Below are positions 1 through 8,045 of a stretch of 23,757 nucleotides of DNA, one piece after another. The notes beneath the pieces are model-generated. The model had not been told where the DNA came from. It saw only the letters and a list, made by a program, of their open reading frames with translations, and made no database searches. Source of the stretch: Terrisporobacter othiniensis (GTDB lineage: Bacteria > Bacillota > Clostridia > Peptostreptococcales > Peptostreptococcaceae). The DNA is taken from the NCBI RefSeq assembly GCF_000808015.1, contig NZ_JWHR01000076.1, forward strand, positions 1-23,757. Direction: 5' to 3'. Position 1 is the first letter of the stretch. Each line of letters starts with the position of its first letter. The position numbers were made by a program, and so were the translations under genes.

Positions 1-36
1 TGATAATTGTTTATTAATATATAAATAATTTATATA

Positions 37-588
37 TCAATAATAATAAATTTTAAAAGGAGTTTTTATATTATCTACTTTTTCATTAATTTTTTCTATA
101 TTTTTATCACTATATTTAAACCATAACTTTTGACTATCATATAATATCTGATCTTTTACAGTTTTTTTATATTGATTATAAAAGTCTTTTTCTGACTTTA
201 AGAAATCAAAATCTAACCCCATATAAATATTGAATTTTTCTTTTCCGTAATTAGCATAATTTATAAGGTGATTTGATACATCAAATCTTGTAAGCCAAAG
301 TCCTAGCCTATCTTCAAAATTTGCTTTTTCTTTACTAGAATTAAAATCTTGTACTAAATTATGAATATACTCTTCATCCATTACACCTGAAGTGCCTTTA
401 CTTTCATTTTTTATTACTCTAAACGCTTTAGTTCCTTTTACTTCTTGGCCTTCACTATTAATAGCACCATCATTTGAATAATATCCAATGGCAGTTAACA
501 TTGTACTAACTACAACTAAATATATAACAGATGTTAAAGTAAATTTTGTCCATATCTTTCTAAACTCAAATTTCACTAAATTTTTCAT
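37..588 (-). pseudogene. Truncated ABC-2 type permease (N-terminal fragment)
   Basis: The protein opens MKNLVKFEFRKIW, followed by one hydrophobic segment (about residues 15-35) and a charged, Lys/Glu-rich extracellular-type region. This is the usual N-terminal layout of ABC-2 permeases of small antibiotic-export systems. Those proteins continue with several more membrane segments; here the frame ends at a TGA (37-39) after KTPFKIYYY, and the next bases are low-complexity AT with no permease-like sequence. I therefore call it a remnant. The start is the ATG at 586-588, because GGGAGAG lies just upstream; the in-frame GTG at 601-603 overlaps that ribosome site and would add only five residues. 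It follows the broken lipoprotein gene with about 15 bp between them, suggesting one former operon. Whether anything is expressed is unknown. Confidence 0.65.
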
Positions 589-602
589 AGCTATCTCTCC
601 CA

Positions 603-1184
603 CTATTTTTTATAGCTGTTTCCGTCATATATTATCTTCCACTCACTATCCTTTGAATCTCTTAGCATTATTAAATAGCTGTAAACGTCTTCCTTAGCAG
701 TTTCATATTCTTCTATATATATGTTTTAATTTTAGTATCCACTTGCTACTCTCTTATCTTCATCATCATATATTACATTCATTCTTGGATCTATACATCT
801 ACTTGTATCGTATCCTCCCTCTCCTCTTTTAGGTAATTTCAGTTCATTTTCAAGATAATTAAGTACTATATTTACACGTGCTTTTATCTCATCCATACTT
901 TCATCACCTAAATAAGGCATATTCTTACTTTGACATGGTAAATCCATCCCATTGCTTGACACGCTACTAGTAACTCCATTTTTAGCAGTTACACTTTCTT
1001 TTCTAACTTTCCTTATTTTTGCAAGAGCCTTATCTATCTCCATATCTTTTTGATCTTCTGGAAGTCTATCTATTACTTCTCCACCTACGTTGTTTGCATT
1101 ATCATTTCTTGAACTACATCCCATTCTAAAAGTTGCACTCATAACTACTAAACTCATTATCACTAAACTTTTTCTTATTTTCAT
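603..1184 (-). pseudogene. Lipoprotein gene interrupted by stop codons
   Basis: The first 150 codons encode a signal-like N-terminus with a Cys at residue 23 (MGCSS), then a hydrophilic secreted domain ending DDEDKRVASGY and a TAA at 732-734. A second TAA follows two codons later. After that the same frame reopens and runs as convincing protein (IEEYETAKEDVYSYL ... SEWKIIYDGNSYKK) to a TAG at 603-605, giving 193 codons in total. The +1 frame across the break reads VDTKIKTYI, so a pair of small compensating indels is as likely as two point nonsense changes. The lipobox is imperfect (Arg at -3). AAAGGGG precedes the ATG. Function is unknown; the position between ATPase and permease remnants suggests an accessory lipoprotein of a lost exporter. 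Confidence 0.65.
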
Positions 1185-1292
1185 TTTAAATCCCCTTTAT
1201 TTCTAATCTCCTTGTTATTTTTTTAACAAATCTATTTATATTTACTCTTTAATATTTTATCTTCTTAAGTTTTATAATTTTTTTGTACTTAT

Positions 1293-1397
1293 TTAAAGAC
1301 AATTAGCTACGTAATAATCTTCTAATGTAGGTTCTAATGATTTATTTGCAAGATTTTCGTATTCTTCTCCTACATATCTTACTAATATGTTTTTTCC
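1293..1397 (-). pseudogene. Remnant resembling an ABC ATPase C-terminus
   Basis: Directly after the TAA (1398-1400) of the regulator fragment, the same frame continues open for 34 codons (GKNILVRYVGEEYENLANKS, then LEPTLEDYYVANCL) to a TAA at 1293-1295. The ending pattern 'EPTLEDYY' is typical of the last residues of BcrA-type ABC transporter ATPases, and nothing in it looks like a WYL/YafY regulator. This is family resemblance on a short stretch, so only moderately secure. The reading is that a deletion joined a regulator N-terminus to an ATPase tail, leaving lipoprotein and permease remnants downstream. Confidence 0.4.
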
Positions 1398-1586
1398 TTA
1401 TAAGGTATACCCACCATTATGACCTGCATCTGATATGATAGGTACACCACCGCTAGAAAGTGCATCAATATAACGATACACCGTTCTTATATTTATTTCT
1501 AATTTTTCAGATATTTGCTTTGCTGTAACTTTTTTATCTGAACTTAACATCCATAGAATTGACATCATATTATCAATTTTCGCCAT
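1398..1586 (-). pseudogene. YafY/HTH_11-type regulator, N-terminal fragment
   Basis: The 62 residues form the winged-helix HTH_11 domain: VTAKQISEKLEINIRTVYRYIDALSSGGVPI followed by GHNGGYTL. Full YafY-family regulators are about 300 residues with a WYL ligand domain; here the protein stops just at the end of the DNA-binding domain, where the family normally continues GGYSL plus an effector domain. AGAGG lies upstream of the ATG. As a free HTH it might still bind DNA, but truncation beside other remnants argues for decay. It lies 26 bp downstream of the small membrane protein gene and could be co-transcribed with it. Confidence 0.6.
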
Positions 1587-1612
1587 ATGTTTTTACCTCT
1601 TTTCTGCCTATT

Positions 1613-1939
1613 TTATCTTTCATAAACTTTATTATAGCCTATTTTTAAGCATATAAAAATAATAAGGATGTAGCTATGTTTGTGTAAAACAAATTTATCT
1701 ACATCCTCCATTTTATATAATTTATTTTTTTCTTTTTTATTTTCTTCCATCAATAATGTGGTATATTTTGATACCCTATATACGAAAAATATTGTTACTA
1801 TTGATACTATACAAATTATCATTCCAAATAATCCTGTTGAAACTGTATCTCTAAAAATAACTCTTCCCAAGTATAAGGTAATCAAACATAATCCTAAACA
1901 TATTAAGTTTGAAAATAATTTTTTGTTTAACTCACTCAT
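1613..1939 (-). CDS. Small membrane protein, end of ABC exporter operon
   Basis: A 108-residue protein with two predicted membrane segments near the N-terminus (about residues 11-27 and 36-54), then a Lys/Glu-rich cytoplasmic stretch (EENKKEKNKLYK) and a short hydrophobic tail (SYILIIFICL). I do not recognise a family. The start is supported by GGGGATGGGGTTC upstream of the ATG. It begins 25 bp after the second ABC-2 permease on the same strand, so it is probably the last gene of that operon and could be an accessory or immunity-like component; that is inference. The C-terminal 40 residues look less natural than the rest, so a late frameshift is possible. Confidence 0.5.
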   Translation of the reverse strand: MSELNKKLFSNLICLGLCLITLYLGRVIFRDTVSTGLFGMIICIVSIVTIFFVYRVSKYTTLLMEENKKEKNKLYKMEDVDKFVLHKHSYILIIFICLKIGYNKVYER

Positions 1940-1964
1940 ATGAACCCCATCCCCTTTTTATATC

Positions 1965-3137
1965 CTAATAATTACTAAGTCTTCTCTGCTTTATAACTAC
2001 CAAAGTTACTGCAAGTATTGCCAATGCAAATCCACACACCACAAGCATACTCATAAATATTGGTGTGAGATTTTCATTACTATAATTAACTAAAAGAGAT
2101 ATTTCATTATTGGCCTTTACATACCAATAAGTAGGATTAAATCGCGCTATATTAATAACACTTTCTCCTAAATATGCCTGAGGCACAAAGACTCCACTTA
2201 TAAAACAAGACCCAAGTGATACCACATTTGCAGCCGCCGACATTGCATTTTTACTATTAATAAGATTTCCAATCAAAAGACTTATACTTAATACTGCTAT
2301 TGAAAATACAAATGAATTTAAAAGGAAGAGCAATCCATTTATAGTAAACATATAACTTCCATACATTACAAAACTGGCAACTATCATAATCATCCAAAGG
2401 AGAACTGTAAAAGTAATGTTTCCTAGTATCATTTGATAGTTCATACTTCTTAGAGTTAATGCAGAAGATAAATTTCTCATCTTCAAATCCTTATTGTTAA
2501 ATGTTGTCATAACTGCTGATACTCCTAAGATTAATATGGCAAACAATGAGTATGATAAAAAATTATAATAGTTTCTGCAATTACTATTAACTACAGATCC
2601 GTTGGCATTACTACTTATTTCTACTTTTGTATCATATGATAAGTCCTTATTTACAAACTTTATAAGCTCTTCTTGAGATATGTTGTTTATTGCAGAAGTA
2701 TACATTTTTGCTGTATTTAAATATCTATTAATTAAATTATCCATATAAACTTCGCTTCCTGAGTTAGGTATTGTGTTTTTTTCTATATTAACATTTTTAT
2801 TTCCACTTAGTACTTTCTCCGTAAATCCTTTAGGAATATTTATTATATACTCTACTTCTCTAAAAAATAATGCATCTTGTAAATCTGTTTTATTATTCTT
2901 AAGATCTACTATATTTGAATTTTCTCCTATATAACTTCTTAATCCATCAACAATTTTTGAATCTTCATCATTATTTATAAATGCAACATTAATTTTAGTT
3001 TCTTTAAAGTCCATATCTTCAGGATTATCTGCCGTATTTCCTAGGGCTATAGCAAAAAATAAAAACACTGCCACATATATGATTATTTCAGTTAAGTTTT
3101 TACTAATAACTTTAAAAAAAGCTTTATAAACTTGCAT
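1965..3137 (-). CDS. ABC-2 type exporter permease (second subunit)
   Basis: A 390-residue ABC-2 membrane protein. One membrane segment lies at about residues 15-33, followed by a roughly 150-residue extracytoplasmic region (ETKINVAFINNDEDS ... EVEYIINIPKGF). Five further hydrophobic segments lie between about 190 and 383, including FISGVFVPQAYLGE before the last. That layout is typical of the ABC2_membrane_3/YhgE-like permeases that pair with BcrA-type ATPases. Its start overlaps the end of the preceding permease gene by 14 bp, so translation is probably coupled and the two permeases likely form a heterodimer. The ATPase lies upstream in the operon. Substrate is not evident; such systems typically export peptides, lipids or antibiotics. 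Confidence 0.85.
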   Translation of the reverse strand: MQVYKAFFKVISKNLTEIIIYVAVFLFFAIALGNTADNPEDMDFKETKINVAFINNDEDSKIVDGLRSYIGENSNIVDLKNNKTDLQDALFFREVEYIINIPKGFTEKVLSGNKNVNIEKNTIPNSGSEVYMDNLINRYLNTAKMYTSAINNISQEELIKFVNKDLSYDTKVEISSNANGSVVNSNCRNYYNFLSYSLFAILILGVSAVMTTFNNKDLKMRNLSSALTLRSMNYQMILGNITFTVLLWMIMIVASFVMYGSYMFTINGLLFLLNSFVFSIAVLSISLLIGNLINSKNAMSAAANVVSLGSCFISGVFVPQAYLGESVINIARFNPTYWYVKANNEISLLVNYSNENLTPIFMSMLVVCGFALAILAVTLVVIKQRRLSNY

Positions 3138-4269
3138 ATTTTTGCCTCCTTAAAACTAAATAAGTTATGACACTGAATATAATAGATAAAAGACAAAGTA
3201 TAGAAAGATTTATAAACAGTTTAGTTGTAGTGTCATAATAATACATAGAATAAAATGAATCTGCAATTAAATTTACAGGATTAATATAACTTAAAATTGG
3301 CATCTTTGAACTTACAATATATTTTATTTTATCATTCATCATACCTGCTAAATATGACATCATCATTGTACTTCCTACTGCTACACCTATCTTAATTCCT
3401 TCTTTCTTCTTTAATATAGCTCCTATACAGGTACCAAAAGTTACTCCTGTAATAGTACCCACTATGCAGATCAGGATGATATAACCTAATTGATTTGAAA
3501 AACTCACATTTAATGCTAAGCTTATATATGCTATTAATGCACCTATATTAAAAAGTTGTACTGTGGTAGCTGCTGCTATAGATGATGTGGCTATTTTTAG
3601 TTTGTGAGCTGGTGCTACACTAGTTCTTGCTCCTTGGAAAGATTGATTTGCTTGTATGGATGCTATTTCCTTTAGGCCAAAGAAACCTCCGTATAAACAT
3701 GCCATGGCAATAAGAGTATAAAAATAATTTACACTTATATCAGGTGAATCTCTACCTATGGCCACTTCTTTAATATAGTTTGTTCTTTCAAATATATTGC
3801 TGAAATCTTTACTTGAAATAGCTTGGGGATTTTTTTGTAATATTGTTTTAATTGTGGAAGAAGTTTGTTTATATTCATCTACAAAGCTTTTTATTATGGT
3901 TTGATTAATTCCTGATTTTTTTACTACAACATTTATATCTTTATCAAAGAATATATATCCTTCAATAGCATTATCATCCAAACGTTCTTTGGCTTTATCC
4001 TTTGAGGTATATTCTATATGAAATAAATCATCATCACTTTTATTATCAGAAACTGATTTTATTACCTCTAAAAATTCTTTATTTTCCTTATACTTCTCAT
4101 CTTTTACTATGGCTATATTTATAATTGAAAAATCCTCTGCACTTGATAAATTCCTCAAAGCTAGGTTAAACAATGTAGCTAGAACTATGGGAAACAGAAG
4201 TGTCCAAAACATCATCTGTCTATCTCTTACTATACATTTAATTCTATATTTATAATTATGATAAAACAC
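3124..4269 (-). CDS. ABC-2 type exporter permease (first subunit)
   Basis: A 381-residue permease of the same fold as its downstream partner. MMFWTLLFPIVLATLFNLAL is the first membrane segment, followed by an extracytoplasmic region of about 150 residues (INIAIVKDEKYKENKEF ... IKSFVDEYKQ). Several segments follow from about 183 (YFYTLIAMACLYGGFFGLKE) to the C-terminus. The conserved stretch QGARTSVAPAHKLKIATSSIAAAT is where these permeases present a coupling helix to the ATPase. It starts 12 bp after the ATPase stop and overlaps the next gene, a tight three-gene exporter operon. Transcription is divergent from the sensor kinase/regulator pair at 5405-7103, which is the likely controller. Confidence 0.85.
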   Translation of the reverse strand: MFYHNYKYRIKCIVRDRQMMFWTLLFPIVLATLFNLALRNLSSAEDFSIINIAIVKDEKYKENKEFLEVIKSVSDNKSDDDLFHIEYTSKDKAKERLDDNAIEGYIFFDKDINVVVKKSGINQTIIKSFVDEYKQTSSTIKTILQKNPQAISSKDFSNIFERTNYIKEVAIGRDSPDISVNYFYTLIAMACLYGGFFGLKEIASIQANQSFQGARTSVAPAHKLKIATSSIAAATTVQLFNIGALIAYISLALNVSFSNQLGYIILICIVGTITGVTFGTCIGAILKKKEGIKIGVAVGSTMMMSYLAGMMNDKIKYIVSSKMPILSYINPVNLIADSFYSMYYYDTTTKLFINLSILCLLSIIFSVITYLVLRRQKYASL

Positions 4270-4281
4270 TTTATTCCCCCC

Positions 4282-5214
4282 TTAATCTCTAAGCTCTTTA
4301 CCCGTTATTTCTAAGAAAACATCATTTAACGTTGGCGGTTCTGAGTAAATTTTTCCTACATTAATATTATTATTTTTTAAATAATCTATTAAAACAACTA
4401 AGTTATTTTTCCCCCTACTTGATTTTACAACTAAATAATTATCTTCATATTCTGCATAAGTTATATTAGGAAGATTTTTCACACCTGACAGAATTTTATC
4501 ATCTAGTTTAAATATTTCTACAGTGATTTTTTCACCACAGTCTATCATTGCCTTTAGCTCTTCACTACTTCCTGTTGCTATTACTTTTCCTTTATCCATG
4601 ATGGAAATTCTTGTACAGATTTGCTCTACTTCTTCCATGTAGTGAGATGTGTATACTATGGTAGCTCCTTTTTTATTTAACTTTTGTATTCCTTCTAAAA
4701 TATTATTTCTACTTTGAGGGTCCACCGCCACTGTGGGTTCATCCAATATTATTAATTTTGGCTTATGAGCAATTCCACAGGCTATATTTAATCGTCTAAG
4801 TAATCCTCCACTTAGTTTTTTAGGATAAAACTTTTTATAATCATTAAGTCCAACAAAATCAATAGCTTCTTCTACAAGTTTTTTACGCTTATTCTTATCT
4901 AAAATATAAAGTCCACAAAAGTAATCAATATTTTCATATACTGTTAGCTCATCAAATACAGCTACATTTTGCATTATTACTCCTATATTTCGTTTTATAT
5001 CATAAGCCTCAGGTTTCATTGTTTTTCCATAAACCTCAATACTGCCCTTATCATACTCTAACAAAGATAAAATGCAATTAATTGCGGTACTTTTCCCTGA
5101 TCCATTAGGTCCTAAAAGTCCAAATACTTCCCCTTCATTAACTTCTAGATTTAAGTGATTTAAAGCTAGTAAATCATCATATCTTTTTACTAGATTTTTA
5201 ACATTTATAACCAT
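4282..5214 (-). CDS. ABC exporter ATP-binding protein (BcrA-type)
   Basis: A 310-residue nucleotide-binding subunit that would power the two adjacent permeases at the inner face of the membrane. Visible motifs: Walker A GPNGSGKST (about residues 35-43), Q-loop VIMQN, ABC signature LSGGLLRRLNIACGIAHKP, Walker B KLIILDEPTVAVDP and the switch His in TSHYMEE. The signature is slightly unusual, since the family commonly has LSGGMKRR. The C-terminal 80 residues are the usual extension of drug/antibiotic export ATPases, ending PPTLNDVFLEITGKELRD. It is the first gene of the minus-strand operon, 190 bp from the divergent kinase gene. Length and motifs indicate an intact gene; substrate unknown. Confidence 0.92.
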   Translation of the reverse strand: MVINVKNLVKRYDDLLALNHLNLEVNEGEVFGLLGPNGSGKSTAINCILSLLEYDKGSIEVYGKTMKPEAYDIKRNIGVIMQNVAVFDELTVYENIDYFCGLYILDKNKRKKLVEEAIDFVGLNDYKKFYPKKLSGGLLRRLNIACGIAHKPKLIILDEPTVAVDPQSRNNILEGIQKLNKKGATIVYTSHYMEEVEQICTRISIMDKGKVIATGSSEELKAMIDCGEKITVEIFKLDDKILSGVKNLPNITYAEYEDNYLVVKSSRGKNNLVVLIDYLKNNNINVGKIYSEPPTLNDVFLEITGKELRD

Positions 5215-5404
5215 ACTTACTCCTCCATAAGTTTATTTTTTACTTTTCCATTTTTATACTTTTATTATATTAAATTTAGTTATACTTATTAAGTGACTAG
5301 GCTCCAAAACAAATATGACAATTGTAACAACCTAGTGCTTAAGTATGAATATAATGTTAAAATCTATATATAATCATACTTTTGTGAATTGAGGTGATAT
5401 TAAT
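5215..5404. promoter_or_regulatory. Divergent promoter region with dyad repeats
   Basis: This control region lies between the ATPase (minus) and the kinase (plus). Minus strand: TTAATA (5287-5292), 17 bp, then TATAAT (5264-5269) is a good promoter for the exporter. Plus strand: TATAAT occurs at 5350-5355 and 5369-5374 but with no good -35, suggesting an activated or regulated promoter. Between them are inverted copies of ACTAGG (5296-5301) and CCTAGT (5331-5336), each followed outward by an imperfect TTAAG/TAAGTA extension, plus the palindrome ACAATTGT (5318-5325). The NarL-type regulator at 6471 is the obvious candidate to bind here; that is inference. Confidence 0.5.
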
Positions 5405-6478
5405 ATGAATAATTTAATTGATAAGATCATTATTTTCTTTATTTGTTTATCGATATACATACATAATATTGATGATGTATATATGGTTGTCCCCGTAATC
5501 ATAACTATTTTTTTAAGTGCAATGATTAGCTATAAGGATAATAGTAAAGTTTTAATTTCAGTTTTTATTGTTTTTTTATTACTTTGCTTTATTGAACCAC
5601 CCTTTATATTTTTTATTCCCCTTATCTGTTATGACTTGTTTTTCTATAAAATAAAATATCTATGGGCACTTTTACTTTTACCTATTTTTATAAGTTACCA
5701 TATAACTAGTTTATCTAAAGTTTTGATTATTGCTTATATTTTTACAGGTTATATATTAAAGTATCGTACTAAGTCTTTTGAGAATATTAAGAAAAATTAT
5801 TATACTGTAAGTGATACTGCTAAGGAATTGTCCATAAAATTTGAAAGGAAAAATAGAGAGCTTTTAGAAAAACAAGACTATGAAATTAATTTAGCTACCT
5901 TGACTGAGCGTAATAGAATTGCAAGGGATATTCATGATAATGTTGGGCATCTTTTGTCTAGGTGTCTGTTACAAACAGGTGCACTTCTTGCTATTAATAA
6001 AGATGAGAATGTTGGTGAAAATCTTTCTCTTATAAAGGATACTCTTTCAGAAGCAATGGATAGTATTAGAAATAGTGTCCATAACTTGCACGAGGATGCT
6101 GTTGACCTTCAAATTGAAATACAACAACTAATTGATAATTTTAAATTTTGCCATGTGCAATTTGACTATGATATGGACCTACCTCCTGACAAAAAAATCA
6201 AATATTCCTTTATTACCATAACTAAAGAAGCTTTTTCAAATATTATAAAGCATTCTAATGCTACTGAAGTTTCAGTGTTACTCCGTGAACATCCTGCCTT
6301 ATATCAACTAATTATCAAAGATAATGGAAGTAATATTAAATACAATACGGAAAATGGTATAGGTATGAAAAACATAAGTGATAGAGTATCCTCCATGGGA
6401 GGAAGTTTGAATATTAGTACTAATAATGGATTTAGAATATTTATTTCTATTCCAAAGAATATAGAAAGGAATGTTTAA
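5405..6478 (+). CDS. Sensor histidine kinase (NarL/DesK class, HisKA_3)
   Basis: A 357-residue membrane sensor. Residues 5-118 are almost entirely hydrophobic and form four to five membrane segments with very short loops, so sensing is probably within the membrane. A coiled-coil linker (about 125-165) leads to the HisKA_3 dimerisation helix RNRIARDIHDNVGH with phospho-acceptor His177. The HATPase domain follows, with the N-box-like TKEAFSNIIKHSNATE and the G-box DNGSN...NGIGMKNISDRV. The lack of a large extracytoplasmic domain recalls the intramembrane-sensing kinases that respond to envelope stress or antimicrobials (family knowledge). GAGGTGAT precedes the ATG. Its last 8 bp overlap the response regulator gene, so the two are translated together. 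Confidence 0.92.
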   Translation: MNNLIDKIIIFFICLSIYIHNIDDVYMVVPVIITIFLSAMISYKDNSKVLISVFIVFLLLCFIEPPFIFFIPLICYDLFFYKIKYLWALLLLPIFISYHITSLSKVLIIAYIFTGYILKYRTKSFENIKKNYYTVSDTAKELSIKFERKNRELLEKQDYEINLATLTERNRIARDIHDNVGHLLSRCLLQTGALLAINKDENVGENLSLIKDTLSEAMDSIRNSVHNLHEDAVDLQIEIQQLIDNFKFCHVQFDYDMDLPPDKKIKYSFITITKEAFSNIIKHSNATEVSVLLREHPALYQLIIKDNGSNIKYNTENGIGMKNISDRVSSMGGSLNISTNNGFRIFISIPKNIERNV

Positions 6479-7103
6479 AAATATGCGTGTATTAGTTGTA
6501 GATGATGATAAATTAGTATGTGTTTCTCTAAAAACAATACTTGAAGTTGAAGAAGATATAGAAGTTGTTGGAACTAGTTATGATGGTTCTGATGCTATTG
6601 ACCTTTATGAAGATTTAAAACCTGATATTTTGCTTATGGATATTAGGATGAAAAATATGACAGGGCTTGATGCTGGAGAAGCTATTTTGAAAAAAGATTC
6701 TAATGCAAAGATTCTATTTTTAACTACTTTCTCTGATGATGAGTATATAGTAAAGGCTTTGAAAATAGGCGCTAAAGGTTATATTATAAAACAAAATTTC
6801 GAATGTATTGTTCCTTCTTTAAGAGCTGTACATACTGGTCAAAACGTATTTGGTGATGATATTATTTCTAAGATACCATTCCTTCTTAATAACTCTAATG
6901 ATGCGGATTTTTATTCTTTTGGTATTACACAAAAAAAGCTGGATATTATTACTCTCGTAGCAGAAGGCCTTAGTAATAAAGAGATTGCTACTAGTTTGTT
7001 TTTGAGCGAGGGTACTGTGAGGAATGCTATTACTACTATTTTGCAGAAATTAAATCTTAGAGATAGAACTCAACTGGCTATCTTTTATTATAAAAATAAG
7101 TAG
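6471..7103 (+). CDS. NarL/LuxR-family response regulator
   Basis: A 210-residue two-domain regulator. The receiver domain (residues 5-120) shows the acidic patch DDD (11-13), phospho-acceptor Asp57 in LLMDIRM, Thr in LFLTTFSDDEY and the Lys of GYIIKQ. The C-terminal LuxR-type HTH (about 150-208) contains ITQKKLDIITLVAEGLSNKE followed by IATSLFLSEGTVRNAI, the standard recognition region. It overlaps the kinase by 8 bp and ends at a strong terminator. The likely role is phosphorylation-dependent control of the divergent exporter operon. Start choice is slightly uncertain: the ATG at 6483 (MRVLVVDDD) matches the usual family start, but the upstream ATG at 6471 is also close to AAAGGA. Confidence 0.92.
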   Translation: MFKNMRVLVVDDDKLVCVSLKTILEVEEDIEVVGTSYDGSDAIDLYEDLKPDILLMDIRMKNMTGLDAGEAILKKDSNAKILFLTTFSDDEYIVKALKIGAKGYIIKQNFECIVPSLRAVHTGQNVFGDDIISKIPFLLNNSNDADFYSFGITQKKLDIITLVAEGLSNKEIATSLFLSEGTVRNAITTILQKLNLRDRTQLAIFYYKNK

Positions 7104-7164
7104 TCTTAATTATTAATTTAAACCTATAAGAAACTTTTTACTACAAATCTTTGCTATATAAATA

Positions 7165-7205
7165 AAAAGCTGTTGCAATAAAATATGGCAACAGCTCTCT
7201 TTTTT
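7165..7205. terminator. Bidirectional intrinsic terminator
   Basis: A perfect 9-bp stem, AGCTGTTGC (7168-7176) and GCAACAGCT (7188-7196), with an 11-nt loop. On the plus strand it is followed by CTCTTTTTT, ending the kinase/regulator operon. On the minus strand it is followed by TTTTTATTT, so it can also end the transporter operon that finishes at 7273. Convergent gene ends on both sides fit this. Confidence 0.85.
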
Positions 7206-7272
7206 AGTATTTATATGTTAAATACTGTTCACAGGCAATCTCTCTGTAATTATTTTTTATAATTTTGTATAA

Positions 7273-7941
7273 CTAACTACATACAACCTTCCCATCACTA
7301 ATGCTTACAATCCTATCAGCACTTTTAGCAATCTCATCATTATGAGTTATCATAACAAGCGTCTGCTTGTACTCCTCAACACAAAACTTCAACACATCAA
7401 TTACTTCTTTAGTCGTTTTACTATCCAAACTTCCCGTAGGCTCATCTGCAAATATAACTGAAGGCTTATTAGCAAGAGCTCTAGCAATAGCAACCCTTTG
7501 CTGCTGTCCACCTGATAGTTCATTAGGGAATTTCTTAACTTGAGATTCTAGTCTTAGTTTATTTATTAAATCATCTATATAATCTTTATCTATCTTTCCT
7601 CCATTCATTGAAACAGGAAGTATTATATTTTCATAAACATTTATAACAGGTATTAGATTAAAACTTTGAAATATAAATCCAAACTCTTCTCTTCTTATTT
7701 TAGATAGTTTGTCATCATTTAAAGTATATAAATCTAAATCATCCATAAATACTTTTCCTTCAGTTGGTTTATCAAGTCCTGCCATACAATGTAGCAAACT
7801 ACTTTTTCCAGAACCACTTTGTCCTATTATAGCTGTAAATTTATGTGGTTCTATTTCCAAGCTAATTCCATCAATAGCTCTAACTTCACTATCATTTTTT
7901 CCGTATATTTTTCTTAAATCTATAGCTTTTAAAGTTTTCAT
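7273..7941 (-). CDS. ABC transporter ATP-binding protein (LolD/MacB type)
   Basis: A 222-residue ATPase with all motifs of the LolD/MacB/FtsE class: Walker A GQSGSGKSS (about 40-48), Q-loop FIFQSFNLIP, signature LSGGQQQRVAIARALANKP, Walker B VIFADEPTGSLD and switch MITHNDE. Enzymes of this class drive mechanotransmission through FtsX-type permeases rather than classical transport across the bilayer (family knowledge). The permease encoded immediately upstream (8046-10610) is exactly that type. The start is set by GGGAGGAT before the ATG. The 104-bp gap to the permease contains a short direct repeat. Likely role: exporter or envelope-stress/antimicrobial resistance pump; substrate unknown. Confidence 0.92.
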   Translation of the reverse strand: MKTLKAIDLRKIYGKNDSEVRAIDGISLEIEPHKFTAIIGQSGSGKSSLLHCMAGLDKPTEGKVFMDDLDLYTLNDDKLSKIRREEFGFIFQSFNLIPVINVYENIILPVSMNGGKIDKDYIDDLINKLRLESQVKKFPNELSGGQQQRVAIARALANKPSVIFADEPTGSLDSKTTKEVIDVLKFCVEEYKQTLVMITHNDEIAKSADRIVSISDGKVVCS

Positions 7942-7958
7942 ATATTATCCTCCCAATC

Positions 7959-8017
7959 TCTTAATCCTTCATATTGTTTCTTATTTCCTGCTCAATATCT
8001 GATTTCTTAATCCTTCA
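7959..8017. repeat. 13-bp direct repeat between permease and ATPase
   Basis: TCTTAATCCTTCA occurs at 7959-7971 and again at 8005-8017, in the 104 bp between the permease stop and the ATPase start. On the coding strand it reads TGAAGGATTAAGA, and the copy next to the ATPase is close to its ribosome binding site. A small tandem duplication is the simplest explanation; a regulatory role is not shown. Confidence 0.6.
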
Positions 8018-8045
8018 CTCTCAAGTATTTTTTATATCAAAACAC

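Noticed and set aside
1680..1943. Plus-strand open frame opposite the small membrane protein
   Set aside because: The minus-strand frame has a ribosome site, operon position and membrane segments; the plus frame has none of these.
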